A stretch of 64,000 nucleotides of DNA from Astrocystis sublimbata (Eukaryota > Ascomycota > Sordariomycetes > Xylariales > Xylariaceae), in the NCBI GenBank assembly GCA_022453515.1, contig JAJNNY010000026.1, positions 186,001-250,000 on the forward strand. Reading direction: 5' to 3'. Shown piece by piece: positions 36,739 through 48,355 of this stretch; within the stretch, counting starts at the first letter, position 1, and every line of letters starts with the position of its first letter. The position numbers were made by a program, and so were the translations under genes. The notes under the pieces are model-generated. The model saw only the letters and a program-made list of their open reading frames with translations. It was not told the origin of the DNA and made no database searches.

Positions 36739-37094
36739 ATGGCACCAAGATATTCGTCCGGGCAGACCGTTAGATACAAGCCCGTGGGTGGTAAGTTGTC
36801 ATTTCCCAATAACAAGGCCTCATTCGAGTTTCTCGACTAACGCACGGAATAATTTCAGGGCCCGACTCCAACACATCAGAAAGCACTGGCAAGATTACGG
36901 ATGTCCTCACCGAGCCCGGCATGCAGGCAGACCGCAATGTGCAAGCCAGTCACACTGAGCCCCGTTATGAGGTCTGTAGCGACCATAGTAGACTATTCGA
37001 GAGGTATCGTGCTAATAAATGCGAATAGATCAAGAATGACAACACCGGAAAGTTGACAAGCGTGTACGAGGCGAACATCCTTGGTCGCGCCTAG
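36739..37094 (+). CDS. Small HVA1/TUDOR-domain protein (DUF2945-like)
   Basis: Three exons, 36739-36790, 36859-36971 and 37029-37094, with 68- and 57-nt introns, join to 76 aa. The protein reads MAPRYSSGQTVRYKPVGGPD, then TSESTGKITDVLTEPG, EPRYEIKNDNTGKLT and VYEANILGRA. This is the compact pattern of the 'hypervirulence associated protein, TUDOR domain' family (PF11160): a five-stranded barrel, usually as a free-standing fungal protein of 70-80 residues. Molecular function is not established for most members; the name comes from one fungal case and says nothing about this gene. The exon joins are supported by the unbroken match to the family pattern. It lies between the VOC and Zn2Cys6 genes on the same strand, each with its own spacer. 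Confidence 0.85.
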
Positions 37095-37776
37095 ATATGA
37101 ACCCACTGGGCGATGCTACTAGGCATGAGTCATGAGCGCCTGGAAAATCGAGTATCATTAGTCACTCTGGTGTACTGTGTAGTAATTAAAGGAACAAATT
37201 CCATACTTGTATGTTATCTTCATGTGAATATTAAGTGGACATTAGACTCCGTCGTCTTTGTTCATCAACTATCTTAACCGATTATCGTCATGTCGTCCTG
37301 CTCTCATATGTTCTCTCCTAGATTGAGTGATCAAATTCAGGGCTTCGTAATGCTCCAGAGAACTATAATGAAAGCCCCTTTTGACTATTCGGAATCGATT
37401 AGGCTGAGATCATAATTCTTGTCAACTTCAAAGCGGAAGCTCTTTGTTGGTCAGTTTCGGGTAAAGGCATTACTTGTCGCTTGAAATGGTCTAGCTTAGC
37501 GATCTGAAGCGGACGTTCCGACGGAATAGTGGGTATAGCCGACTCCTCACGGACGACCGATAAATCGGCGGAGTCACATCTCTAACAAAGACTCAGGTAA
37601 ATCGCCGTATAAGGTAGTACAAAACCCCGAATCGGCCGCCGGTAATAAATGCTCCAGAGATACGGCTGTTCGTCTGAGCCGATTTCCCCATCGTCGGATG
37701 TCCGCCACATTTTGTGTTCCCACCCTTGGCGTGTTGCGCTGAACCACTCATGCAATAATTAGCTCTCATATTAACG
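37095..37776. other. Intergenic stretch
   Basis: Promoter side of the Zn2Cys6 gene. No supported gene. CGG-containing half-sites, the usual target of Zn2Cys6 factors, occur near 37,545-37,570, but their spacing is not diagnostic. Confidence 0.55.
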
Positions 37777-39924
37777 ATGTCCGCACCCAATCCCATCTTA
37801 TCACCAGATCCTCCTTCTGCTGCGATCAACTCTAAAGAGACTTATAATCCCCGGAAGAGAGGAAGGACTGCGTGTACGAGATGCAAACATAGAAAACAGA
37901 AAGTTGGTGGCCTCTATGCCTTGACAATTGTACCTTCCGTCCACTAACACAACAATTGCCAGTGTGATGATCAATGGCCTACATGCTCAAATTGTAGTAA
38001 AGCAGGCATTACATGCGACAAGTCTGCTGTCTCAGATGACGAGCCCCCAGCAGCATATACCCGCGCTCTTGAACAGCGGGTTGCGCTCTTAGAAGCGCGG
38101 CTTTCCGAGCGGGACCACAACCAACGGGGCTCCGATATCCCTCCCACACCAAGCAGCAGTGGCGGCCGCAGTGGTGTGCAGACCCAATCTAGGAACAATG
38201 TCCTCGCAGAGGCTGTCGAGCTGCTTGCACTTGGGAACATCGAGGCTCCGGCCTATGTCGGCGCCTCTTCAGGTTTGAACTTGGCATTGACCTTAGGTGA
38301 GATGGTCCAGGCAACTGTCTGGAACAAGGCTTTACCTTTACCTATCGACGCTGATGGGTCTCGGCTCGATACTTCTGATGGCATGGGGCTACCTAGGGGT
38401 GCCCGTGCTATCAATAGACAAGAGATGATCGCTCGTACCGCTGAGCCGCCGGCGGATGAGCACGGTACTTCCCTGTTGAAAGCATATCTAAACCAACCTC
38501 AAACAAGGTATCCTTTCCTAGATGAGAGAGAGGTATGGGAACTCCACGCGAAGAGAATGACGCTACATGCAACTCCAGTGCAGGAGCTTACCAAACCTGA
38601 GCGCTTTGGCCTGTTCAAACTATACATGGTTTATGCTATCGGCGCAATGCTAATTCAACTTACCGAAAGAAATACGACAACTCCACCCGAGGTACGATGA
38701 GTGTTTTGCCATTATCAAGGTTCGTCTCTCACGGCTAATGCATGGGTTTAGAACTATTATATGACCGCTTTACAACATTTATTTACTGCCAAGGAGTCCA
38801 AAACCACTCAAAACGTAGAGGCTATGCTTCTGCTGGTTTTATATCATGTTCGGAGCTCAAGTTATGGCATATGGTATATGATCGGCCTAGCAATGCGGAC
38901 CTGCATCGACTTGGGCTTACACACGAAGCGACACGAGGGCAATCTAGACCCTTACACCATTCAAATGCATAGGCGGCTCTTCTGGAGTGTCTACTCCTTG
39001 GAAAGGACGATTGCGATCTGCCTAGGACGGCCGTTGAGTATACCCGATAGGCAGATTGATGTCGAGCTGCCTCTCGATCCCGAGGACGAAGCCTGGGACG
39101 GAGTGCCACCAACCAGGCAAGGACAGAACCCGTCCAGAAAGCGGTCTCCTCTGTCCATGGCCATCTGGCTGTTTAAAATGAGACGTATCGAGTCACGCAT
39201 CCAGTTCTCCATCTACCGGGCAGACAAACCTCTCTCGGCGCTAACGTCGAAAATGAACCAGCTTTACCAGGATCTCGAGTCGTGGAAGACGTCACTCGTG
39301 GCACGTTTTGGTGACGTCGAGCTGAACTACCCAATGTGCCATTACCACCGCGCTGTCCGCTTGCTGATACAGCCATTTTTGCCGCTATTACCGCCGTCGG
39401 ACCCATACTACCTCATATGCCTTCGAGCGGCGGGGGGTGTCTGCCAGGCGCACAAGACACTCCACCAAAGCGTTGAATATGGACACTCCTTCATAGCTGT
39501 CCAGACGGTATTTGTCTCCGGCATCACCCTGCTCTACGGTCTTTGGACGCAGCAGCATGCCATCTGGTCCTACAGCCTGTCGAACGACATACGAGCCTGC
39601 TCTCTGGTGCTCTTCGTCATGGGGGAGAGAGCGCCGTGGGTCAAGAAGTACCGGGACGCTTTCGAAGTCCTCGTCAATGCTACCATGGAGAAACTTGAAA
39701 AGGGGGTGAATAATAACTTGGCGGAGTCGGCAGCGGTCCAGATGAGACATGTCACGAATAATAACACCGAGTTCACGACAGAGCAGTTTGATAATTTGGG
39801 CGATGGCGAAGATGGTGATGCCTGGAAAGTCGTGGCCGAGTTGGCCAATTGGATAGACCAGCCAGAGGGCTCTCTCGCTTGGATGCCGGATTTCGAACTG
39901 TTGCAGAACTTGTCGCCGGTGTAG
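37777..39924 (+). CDS. Zn2Cys6 (GAL4-type) transcription factor with fungal-specific TF domain
   Basis: Three exons, 37777-37902, 37963-38691 and 38752-39924, with two 60-nt introns, join to 675 aa. The DNA-binding binuclear cluster has all six cysteines: C33, C36, C43, C50, C53 and C60 (CX2CX6CX6CX2CX6C). Exon 1 ends just before C43, so intron 1 splits the motif, which is common in this family. A basic arm (RKRGR) precedes it. A leucine-bearing helix (TRALEQRVALLEARLSE) follows and probably forms a dimerising coiled coil. The middle domain (PF04082-like) shows the hallmark WYMIGLAMRTCIDLGLH, then HRRLFWSVYSLERTIAICLGRP with IPDRQIDVELP. Target genes are unknown. No metabolic gene cluster flanks it; the nearest same-strand neighbours are the TUDOR and VOC genes. 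Confidence 0.93.
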
Positions 39925-41579
39925 ATAAAAGTCGGGCAATCGTAAAAGCAAGATCACAAAATGGAACGATTCAGAAAAAGTAAGAACGGCAACATATCTC
40001 AATGTTAGTCTGACCTTGGGGGTTACCTACCAACCCAGTTGGGTCAAGATTTATGCCTAGATGTAATATTCTAAAGGTTGGCACACGCGGCGAGCTGCAG
40101 TAAGCTTTGCTGCTTGTTTATAGCCTGAGACAACCAGAGAACTAATCATGTTTAGTAGGCATAATGTGTTAGATGTGATGTCGCTACCTATGTACTTTTG
40201 TACCTGGGTAGATCAGGCTTTCCCTTGTTAGAATGGGCTCTATAAAACAGTAAGGATACTTCCCTATCACTTTTTTTTTAAATTAAAATTGCTTTCTTTA
40301 GAGCTCCTGATTCGGATTTGGTATCCTCGAACTATAGCTCTTATCCGATATTACACAGCTTATATACTAGTCAATATGACTTCGCAAGTCTAGCACCCGA
40401 ACCTTCCCTTGCCTGACTACTTCTCCAAGTTCGCCAGCGGCTATATTAGGCAGACATGTTCAAACCTCCGCTCAACCCATTGGTTCCGAGTCGGTGGTTC
40501 ACGACACCGCTGCGCTGGTCGCTAGTCTCGCCAAGGACCAGCTGCCCAAAGAGATGCTGGCCTTAGACAATGTCGCCATGATGGTGTTGGCCGCAGAGGA
40601 GTTACTTAAATCCTCCCCTTAAATCCTCCCCGCTTCCCCGCGTCGAGTGCAAGGATCTTAATTCACAAGATCACCGTATATGCAGTGTGATCAAATTCCC
40701 AAATAAAGTCGTTGTACCTCACGGCATATAATTGATAACCCCATCACGACTACCCGTGGATATTTTTACGTGCTGATGGTTTAAGGGACATTCTTAGAAT
40801 GACAACCATGCGTTTCGTTTAACAAGAATCAACGCAGGTTAATGTTTGTCCGCTTGCTCATTCTCCCATTGAAACCATCTCCAACTACCTTGCTATCAAT
40901 ATAAACATTAGTGAGATCTCAGTCTTTCCAGCACACGCTTCGAAATATTAGAGAATAATTCTGGAGCCTAGATATATTAGAAGTTCATAAACTGTGTATA
41001 CATTACCGATTCTGATGTGTATCTATAACTGAGTGCAAGACAAAGGCAATCGTGTCGCGCCACACGTCGTAACAAGGATTAAACCACTATATTTCAAGTT
41101 CAAAATTTAAGCTATCATTTAATTATTTTCTATCGTAATGGCCCAAGTGCTTATTGTACAAACTAGCAACTTATTATTCGAACTAATAGCGAGATCAAGT
41201 ATAAGCGGTTAGCGAGGTACACCTATTATCTACTAGAACGCGTGAGAAAAGAAGTATCTTTGTAGCAGAGAATATCATTGGATGCGCGGGTTCGGGATGT
41301 AAGGGGATAGCATACCAGGTACGCTACACACACCTTGGCCCACACAGTACTAGGTAGGCCTTGGCAATCTATCCCAATCCATCCCATTTTCTACTCCGAC
41401 CTTTTCTGGTAGGGCGCCGCACACCTGCAAGCATCCAGGATCAGGCTGTACACAAAAATATCGACTGGTATCCCACAGCTGCGACCAGCTGCGATCATCG
41501 CCATCCCCAGAATCCCTTCAACGACCTGACCACCAACTGCCAGCCAGCAGGCTAACAGGCGACATCACGTAAAGCAATT
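39925..41579. other. AT-rich intergenic stretch with a broken short frame
   Basis: The part from about 40,230 to 41,330 is AT-rich. The fragment at 40,376-40,622 is listed separately. A 12-base match to the conserved 3' end of small-subunit rRNA (GTCGTAACAAGG near 41,067) is too short to call. Confidence 0.5.
40376..40622 (+). pseudogene. Possible remnant of a small unknown gene
   Basis: From an ATG at 40376 the frame reads MTSQV, hits TAG, then continues HPNLPLPDYFSKFASGYIRQ in the same frame. The protein-like signal then passes to a different frame (SESVVHDTAALVASLAKDQL and onward to LLKSSP, stop at 40620-40622). Codon use and composition are more gene-like and GC-richer than the surrounding AT-rich DNA. 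A C-to-T change (CAG to TAG) plus one frameshift would explain this. An intron does not fit well: the only nearby donor is a poor one. I do not recognise the protein. Confidence 0.3.
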
Positions 41580-42097
41580 ATGAAGGGCATCATTACACCT
41601 GCGCGAGGCCGTCCGGCCAAGATCACCAAGTCAACTCAAGCCACCCGCGCGCGACAGATCCGTCGCGGCGACACCGTCCCTAACCAGGACCCCGACCTTG
41701 AGGACCCCATCGTGCCCGACGACGACATCGAAGAGGACGGCGACGGCGACGTGGACGTGGACGTGGATGTCGATATTGATGTCGACGTCGACGCCGAGAA
41801 CGACCAGGATCACCATCTCCAGGAACAACACCACCATCAGCCACACGACCAACTCGAACACCACGAACAACTCGAGCAGCAGCCACTTCACGAACAGCAC
41901 AACGAACAACCCCATCACGACCAGCACGAACAACACATCCAGCACATCCAGCAGCAACAGCTACAGCACCAACAGGCTCATCAGCAACATCTGCAACAGC
42001 ACCATGCCCATTCCGACTTCGACTCAGAGGCTTCTGCCGCCGCCGCCGCCGCTGCTGCTGCTGTCCATCACCAACAACAGCAGCAACAGCAGCAGCA

Positions 42098-42129
<32 letters not shown>

Positions 42130-42958
42130 ATCACCAACAGCTGGACTTGACCGCCGCGAGCATCCTCGCGAGCAGCGTCAACAACCCCACCGACCCCTCA
42201 CACCACCCCGATCTTGGCGGCCCCCACGGCCCTCCCATGGACGCACCGCCGCCTGACGCGAACACCGAGATGCTGGCACGGGAGTCTGGCTATACAAATG
42301 TCATCGTCGAGAGTGCCCTCGCGAAACGCCTCGCCCGAGAACCCGGCATGCGCCTCGCTCAGCAACGGCGTCCCGAACAAGCTCTGAACCTGCAACGGCG
42401 AAGCAACGTGGAGGCGTTGTTTGCTCACATCGCTGGTGATTCTGCCCCTATGCCGTGCAAGAACTGCCACAAGGGCCATGGGCCGTGGACTACATGTGTA
42501 GTTGTGGACGGACAGATGTGTGGCAGTTGTGCGAACTGCTGGTTCAACGCCTCGGGAGCCAGATGTTCATTTCATGGTAAGCACCTTGAAGTGCCATCCG
42601 CAGTGAAATCGCAATGCTAACTTATTACACAGAAACCCGAAATCCGGCCACCCACGGCGGCCCGGTTATGGGAGGTGACGCTATGAGCTTCCAGTTACCG
42701 CCCGCGCCGCCCCAGGCTATGGCTCCCTTCAATTTCGCATCTATCCCAGCATCATCAGATCCTGTCGTGAGGTACACGGTCGAGCAAGCCATGGCCCAAG
42801 TTAGAGGTGCTGATAAGAAGACGCGATACATGCTTATGATCGAGGCTGCGGCGCGTCAGCTTGCCTTTCAAATCGCCATGTATGAGGAGAGTGTCCAGGA
42901 TGAACAGCAACAGCAAGGCCCGCCGCCTGCCGTCATGTCTGACGCGGATGTGCCCTAG
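41580..42958 (+). CDS. DUF3716-domain protein with acidic, His/Gln and Ala low-complexity tracts
   Basis: Two exons, 41580-42576 and 42633-42958, with a 56-nt intron, give 440 aa. The N-terminus is basic (GRPAKITKSTQATRARQIRR, AT-hook-like GRP). It is followed by an acidic run of DVDV repeats, a His/Gln-rich region, an Ala run and a Gln run of about 19. The folded part is C-terminal: PCKNCHKGHGPWTTCVVVDG then CGSCANCWFNASGARCSFH. This is the Cys pattern of the fungal DUF3716 family (CX2C...C...CX2CX2C...C), probably a zinc-binding module. These proteins are usually nuclear or chromatin-associated by annotation, but no role is established. After the Cys module comes a helical segment (VRYTVEQAMAQVRGADKKTR) and a short Gln/Pro tail. 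The repeats are CAN-rich DNA and probably length-variable. The start is the first ATG of the open frame. Confidence 0.82.
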
Positions 42959-44764
42959 AACGGCACCTAGCACTGCACTTGAGTATCTTTGTAACGGCGT
43001 AAAAGAACCACATAGAACAACGGCCTTCACTTTCAGCACTCTGGTAATTGCATTGCGGATCGTACGATCGGCTGCGGTACTGCATCACGATAGGGAATTG
43101 GGTAATGGTACATGAGATATATCATGAGAGGTGACGGAAAATTGAGGACTACGCCGCCATTAGAGAGGCGGGAGGTTATATGTATTCAACGTGGGACGAA
43201 AAGGTTATTCCTATCAGCATTGGCGATCGGCGTTGGTACGACCTGGCTATGTATGGCCCGCTAAACTACTTAGCATCTGTCTCTCTAGTTCATTACAGCG
43301 TCGAGGTGTTTATGCCTCTTGTAAATGTGCTCTGTTTGCGTGTGTTGTCGGGAAACATAGACTCGAGATGTTGTTATGTAATGCAAGGCATAGACATTTA
43401 TCATGGTTCGGTGTCCTTTATTGCTACCAGGTATAGTATTGATAGCTAGAAAGCTAAGTACATGTACCTTGTTACGCTTCCGTAACACCCTTTCTATACC
43501 AGTGTGGGTAGGGAATCAGCTCCAAGCTATCACCCTCCTACCTGTATATCTAGTGTAGTAGGTAACTTTTCCTGTGATCAACTAGCTGGTTGCAAATTCA
43601 TAGTCCGCCTCAAATCATTTTTAGAAATACACAAGTTGAGTGATGACCAGCTACTAGTATTCGCTCATAGTGGGAACTCACACGGCTGGCGTGACCCGAC
43701 CAGCTCCCATCAGGCCCTTTCTTAGGTGGAACGTGGATAGGCGGTTCCGGTGAGGTTTTGTTGTGCGCGGGTTGATTGATACTAAGAAAACCTTTGAAGT
43801 CAATTTGAAGTCAAAGCCTCATGACTTTACTAGACTTTTGGGATTGTGTCGCATTCTTCGTTGGGGATATGATCAATGCTACTTACTTTACTTTCTCTTT
43901 TGCTGTTGCGGGACTAAGGTCCCTCTAAGTAAAAGGTTCCAGGCATGGGGCCAGGCATGCCAGGTTTGAGGATGTGTAGATACAGTGCATGTACAGTGCT
44001 TGAACGCGATCGCGTCACTTTAATTGATAAAAGCTTAGGCGTCCTCGGGCGTCCCTCCCTTAGCAGTCCACGGGTGAATGTGAGCATGTGCAAGTGCTAT
44101 GCGTCATTCGGCCAACCTGCTGTAGCCTAGGCCCTGAAGGTTTAGGTAGCCATCTCGCCATTCTGCAACCTCAGATTTCCCAACACCCCGATCTACCCTA
44201 GGTATCGTCGACCAGCCATTTTAGAACTTTCGGAGTCTTTGATTCATAGGGGCTATTTGCGCATGCGCATTTATGACTTACGCACTTAAGATTCTGCTTA
44301 TTGATTCCCGGGTTGTACATTGCAACACGCTGCTTCCTGCTCGCTAACCTGCCTACTTCATTACCTGCTTCCGTGATCCCTTGACTTTGATGATCAGCCA
44401 ACTATACTTCAACGTTGCGTTGGTCTGCCCAACTGGCCACCACCTTTCCATTTAATATATAGGTTCATAAATTGGGAAGGCGCAGAAGATGATATTCCAA
44501 AGGCTCCGCGGCGGCTTCACAATATCGAACCTCGCTCTCTAGGTGCCGATGAGCTGATAACTAGGGCACCTACCTCTTCCAAGCAAGTCACATTATCGGC
44601 CACCATCTCGAAGTCTACCCATACTAGGTACACTTGCGTGTCGCAAGATTGCTGTCTTCCTTACCGGACGAGCTCTTCACTAGCTCTCTGTCGAGCCGCG
44701 CACCTTTGCTGCTTACCTATCTATCTATTGGACTGCTCCACCGTTCACCATCCCCTTGCGCAAA
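42959..44764. other. Intergenic stretch upstream of Rad26
   Basis: 1.8 kb holding only short, unrecognised frames (the longest are about 89 codons at 43,180-43,449 and an out-of-register frame at 44,634-45,104 that overlaps the Rad26 start). Contains the Rad26 promoter and leader. Confidence 0.6.
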
Positions 44765-47700
44765 ATGGACCCGAATAACCAACACGCTGGCGATGTCACG
44801 ATGGAGGCCGAAGAAAACGCAGCTTCAGGTCCAAGCATACCCGTCGACGCCGATCAGCACAAAACTGCGGTGCAAGCCACGTCCAACAACGACGCAAGAC
44901 CTGTCGGCGAAGGCAAGATCGATGGAGTCGAAGTCGAATCCGGAAACGGAAGTAGCGCATCGACCAATCTACTTGACGAGGCATCTGCCCTCGAGGGCCT
45001 CGCTGCCGACGTGCGCGACCAGGACGATCTTGAACGCGACATTACACATCAAGCCAGCCTTGCATTCATCGACGCGGAAGACAAAAGGGACGAGAAGCGC
45101 ATAGAAAAGGCCCAAAATAACGTTGCCAAGTTAGAAGCGCAAAAGAAGACGCAAGAGGAACGTTTCCGCAAGGCTATCGGCAGGCCGGAAACCAAGCAGA
45201 AGATACGAGAAGAAATCGCTCGAATCGACGCAGAGCTCGATCTGACTAGAAATGATATCACCCAGTTCGAGAAACGCATTGAGAAAAGGCACCAGGAAAG
45301 CCACACCGTGGACAAGGCTGTAACCGGCGGTGGCAGATTACCCGGAGAGACTCATCGTGAATTCCTCATCCGAACAGGGAAGATAACGCCTTTTGACATC
45401 AAGGCTCGTGCGCAAGGCGTTGAAGGGGAACTAGCCGATGCCCTGGCTGATGCTGAGGAAGAAGCTGAAGCAGACGAGTTGGAAGAGCGGAATGCCTATG
45501 AGCCACGGTCGCACCAGAATTTACGAGCACCGGGGTTTGCTGAAGATGCCGAAGTCGCTACTGCAGCCACCGCAGCTGCGGAGAGCGAATTTTCGCTGAG
45601 GCCTAGGAAGCGACAAAGGAATGCACGAGATGATGGATCGTCGGATGAATACTCTCCCCCGATAGCCGAAGCACCAGAAGCGACATACTCTGAAAGTCAG
45701 GAATCGGAAGACTATGATCTTACAGAACGGCTGACGAAGAAGGCCAAGAAAACCTCCAAAGAAGATGCAAAAATTGATCTCAGCAATCTTGATGACGGGA
45801 TTGAGGCTAACTACCAAACGCGATTAACAAACTGGGTGGATAGGCGAAGTCGCGCAAGACTGCGGCGCCAACAAGCCACCCAAGCCGATGAGCCTGAAGC
45901 TGCCGAGGAGCAGCTCGAGGGCCAAGAGGAACACGAATGGTTCAAGCCGTCTCCAGATGAGCCCGATCATCATCTCAAACATGGTTTGAAACTTCCTGGT
46001 GACGTTTACCCTGCCCTTTTTGACTATCAAAAGACTGGAGTCCAATGGCTTGCTGAGCTATACTCGCAACAGGTAGGAGGGATCGTCGGAGATGAGATGG
46101 GGCTAGGCAAGACTGTACAAATCATCTCATTCATTGCAGCACTTCATTATAGCAAAAAATTGGACAAGCCCGTTCTGGTTGTCGCACCCGCCACTGTCCT
46201 GCAACAGTGGGTGAATGAATTTCACCGCTGGTGGCCACCATTACGTGTGTCGATGCTCCATTCCTCTGGATCTGGGATGCTGAACATGAGCAGGGAGAAT
46301 GAGCTCGAGGACGAAGACAGGCGGTGGGATAAGCGAGATGGTCCTCAAATAGTGAACAAGGCAGCGAAACGGGTTATCGACCGTGTTGCAAAGCATGGCC
46401 ATGTTCTAGTTACCACCTATGCCAGTGTTCAGGTTTATGGCGAAGTGTTGGCCACAATGGACTGGGGATACGCAGTGCTCGACGAAGGCCATAAGATTCG
46501 AAACCCCAACGCAGCAGTTACCATTGCTTGCAAAGAGCTGTGTACGCCGAATCGAGTGATCCTCTCCGGGACGCCTATACAGAATAACCTTGTCGAACTG
46601 TGGTCACTATTCGATTTCATCTATCCCATGCGGCTCGGGACGCTTGTGGACTTCAGGAGAGAGATTGAAATTCCGATCAAAATCGGTGGATATGCTAATG
46701 CTTCACACCTGCAAATTATGACAGCAGAAAAGACAGCGCAGGCGCTCAAAGACAACATAAGCCCATATCTGCTCCAGCGACTTAAAGTTGATGTTGCGGC
46801 TGATTTACCCAAAAAGAGGGAACAAGTGCTGTTCTGCAAACTCACTCAGTTACAGTACGAAACTTACCGACTCTTCCTCGACTCCAAAGAAATGGGCGAC
46901 GTTCTCAAGGGGACGACACAGTCTTTCTTTGGAATTGACAGGCTCCGCAAAATTTGCAATCACCCAGACCTAGCTGATCCCAACCTCAAAAGTAGACACC
47001 CTGAAACTTGGGGGGCTCCCAGTAAGTCCGGGAAAATGCAGGTACTCAAGGCCCTTCTTGGGATGTGGAAAAAGCTCGGCCACAAAACGTTGCTCTTTTC
47101 GCAGACAGTGCAAATGCTCGACATTCTAGAGAAATTCGTTCGCGGTCTAGACAACGTCAATTATCTGCGCATGGATGGTAAAACACCCATCAAGATGAGA
47201 CAGGTGCTAGTTGATCAATTCAACAAGAACCCACAAATAGACCTTTTCTTGCTGACCACGAAGGTGGGTGGACTGGGAGTGAACCTAACCGGCGCCAACC
47301 GCGTGATCATCTACGACCCCGACTGGAATCCATCTACAGACGTACAAGCACGTGAAAGGGCGTGGCGCCTAGGACAGAAGAAAGAGGTAACGATCTACCG
47401 ACTGATGACTGCTGGCACAATCGAGGAGAAGATATACCACAGACAGATCTACAAGCAATTTCTAAGCAACAAGGTGCTCAAGGATCCGAAACATCGCACA
47501 ACATTTAATCTCAATGATCTGCATAACCTCTTTACTTTGGGATCGTCCGAAGAGACAGGGACAGAAACAGCAAGACTCTTTAAGGGATCCGAGGTGGACA
47601 TCCACAAAGCAGGACTATCATCTACAACCGCAGATGCAGCCGGTATCAACTCAGCCGGGGGCGTTCAAAACACATCATCAGACGGCCATGAGAATACTGG

Positions 47701-48355
47701 ACTACAGGATATCAATGGCGTCGCCAGCCTAGAGGAATACGACGCAGGTGATGAGGCAAAGGCCACTACCAAGGAAGAAGACCGCATCATGGAGGGTTTG
47801 TTCGCCCGATCCGGTGTTCAATCGGCGCATGAGCATGATGCCATAGTAGGCGGGAAACAGAAACCTCGCGCAGACCGTGCTATTCTCCAGCAGGAAGCAG
47901 CCCGGGTCGCCGCCGAGGCCGCATCCGTGCTCCGCAGGGCCCAGGAGCAGGCACGTCACATCCCCATTGGCACGGTGACGTGGACAGGTGAAGTAGGCGA
48001 GGGCGGCCGACCCTCGAACATCCGTCGCGGACGTGGCGGGCCTAGCGGCACCTCGGTTCTATCCAACTTGTCTGAGCGACAAGGACGGTCCTCACCCTCT
48101 GGATCCGGACCAGCGAGCCAGCGTCCTGGCGGACGACCAACGATGGGCCTTGCCGACTTCGTGAAGGCCATTCCGACGTTCATCAGGCGCCACGGCGGTA
48201 GGGTGCCGACCAAGGTCATCGTCGATCACTTCAACCCGCAGTGTAAGACGCGGGATCAGACGACTGCTTTCAAGGAGGCGTTGAACCGAGTCGCGAAGAT
48301 GGACTCGCGGGGCTCGTCTATGCGCGGGATATGGGTCTTACGAGACGGCTCATGA
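44765..48355 (+). CDS. RAD26: Rad26/Rhp26/CSB SNF2-family ATPase of transcription-coupled repair
   Basis: This DNA-dependent ATPase binds stalled RNA polymerase II and starts transcription-coupled nucleotide excision repair in the nucleus. A single intron-free frame gives 1196 aa from the ATG at 44765; the open frame extends three codons further upstream but without an ATG. The N-terminal 400 residues are charged and coiled-coil-like, with a run of acidic and basic patches (LRPRKRQRNARDDG) that could be a nuclear signal. Helicase motifs: I DEMGLGKT at about 443, Ia VLVVAPATVLQQW, II DEGH at about 573, III LSGTPIQNNLVELWS, IV TLLFSQTVQMLDIL, V TTKVGGLGVNL, VI ARERAWRLGQ at about 855. The C-terminus carries the CSB-type block GLADFVKAIPTFIRRHGG and ends WVLRDGS, a winged-helix or ubiquitin-binding-like region typical of Rad26/CSB. 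Length agrees with the family. Confidence 0.95.
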   Translation: MDPNNQHAGDVTMEAEENAASGPSIPVDADQHKTAVQATSNNDARPVGEGKIDGVEVESGNGSSASTNLLDEASALEGLAADVRDQDDLERDITHQASLAFIDAEDKRDEKRIEKAQNNVAKLEAQKKTQEERFRKAIGRPETKQKIREEIARIDAELDLTRNDITQFEKRIEKRHQESHTVDKAVTGGGRLPGETHREFLIRTGKITPFDIKARAQGVEGELADALADAEEEAEADELEERNAYEPRSHQNLRAPGFAEDAEVATAATAAAESEFSLRPRKRQRNARDDGSSDEYSPPIAEAPEATYSESQESEDYDLTERLTKKAKKTSKEDAKIDLSNLDDGIEANYQTRLTNWVDRRSRARLRRQQATQADEPEAAEEQLEGQEEHEWFKPSPDEPDHHLKHGLKLPGDVYPALFDYQKTGVQWLAELYSQQVGGIVGDEMGLGKTVQIISFIAALHYSKKLDKPVLVVAPATVLQQWVNEFHRWWPPLRVSMLHSSGSGMLNMSRENELEDEDRRWDKRDGPQIVNKAAKRVIDRVAKHGHVLVTTYASVQVYGEVLATMDWGYAVLDEGHKIRNPNAAVTIACKELCTPNRVILSGTPIQNNLVELWSLFDFIYPMRLGTLVDFRREIEIPIKIGGYANASHLQIMTAEKTAQALKDNISPYLLQRLKVDVAADLPKKREQVLFCKLTQLQYETYRLFLDSKEMGDVLKGTTQSFFGIDRLRKICNHPDLADPNLKSRHPETWGAPSKSGKMQVLKALLGMWKKLGHKTLLFSQTVQMLDILEKFVRGLDNVNYLRMDGKTPIKMRQVLVDQFNKNPQIDLFLLTTKVGGLGVNLTGANRVIIYDPDWNPSTDVQARERAWRLGQKKEVTIYRLMTAGTIEEKIYHRQIYKQFLSNKVLKDPKHRTTFNLNDLHNLFTLGSSEETGTETARLFKGSEVDIHKAGLSSTTADAAGINSAGGVQNTSSDGHENTGLQDINGVASLEEYDAGDEAKATTKEEDRIMEGLFARSGVQSAHEHDAIVGGKQKPRADRAILQQEAARVAAEAASVLRRAQEQARHIPIGTVTWTGEVGEGGRPSNIRRGRGGPSGTSVLSNLSERQGRSSPSGSGPASQRPGGRPTMGLADFVKAIPTFIRRHGGRVPTKVIVDHFNPQCKTRDQTTAFKEALNRVAKMDSRGSSMRGIWVLRDGS

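Noticed and set aside
41060..41080. GTCGTAACAAGG match to the 3' end of small-subunit rRNA
   Set aside because: Only 12 bases match and the flanks do not resemble rRNA or ITS.
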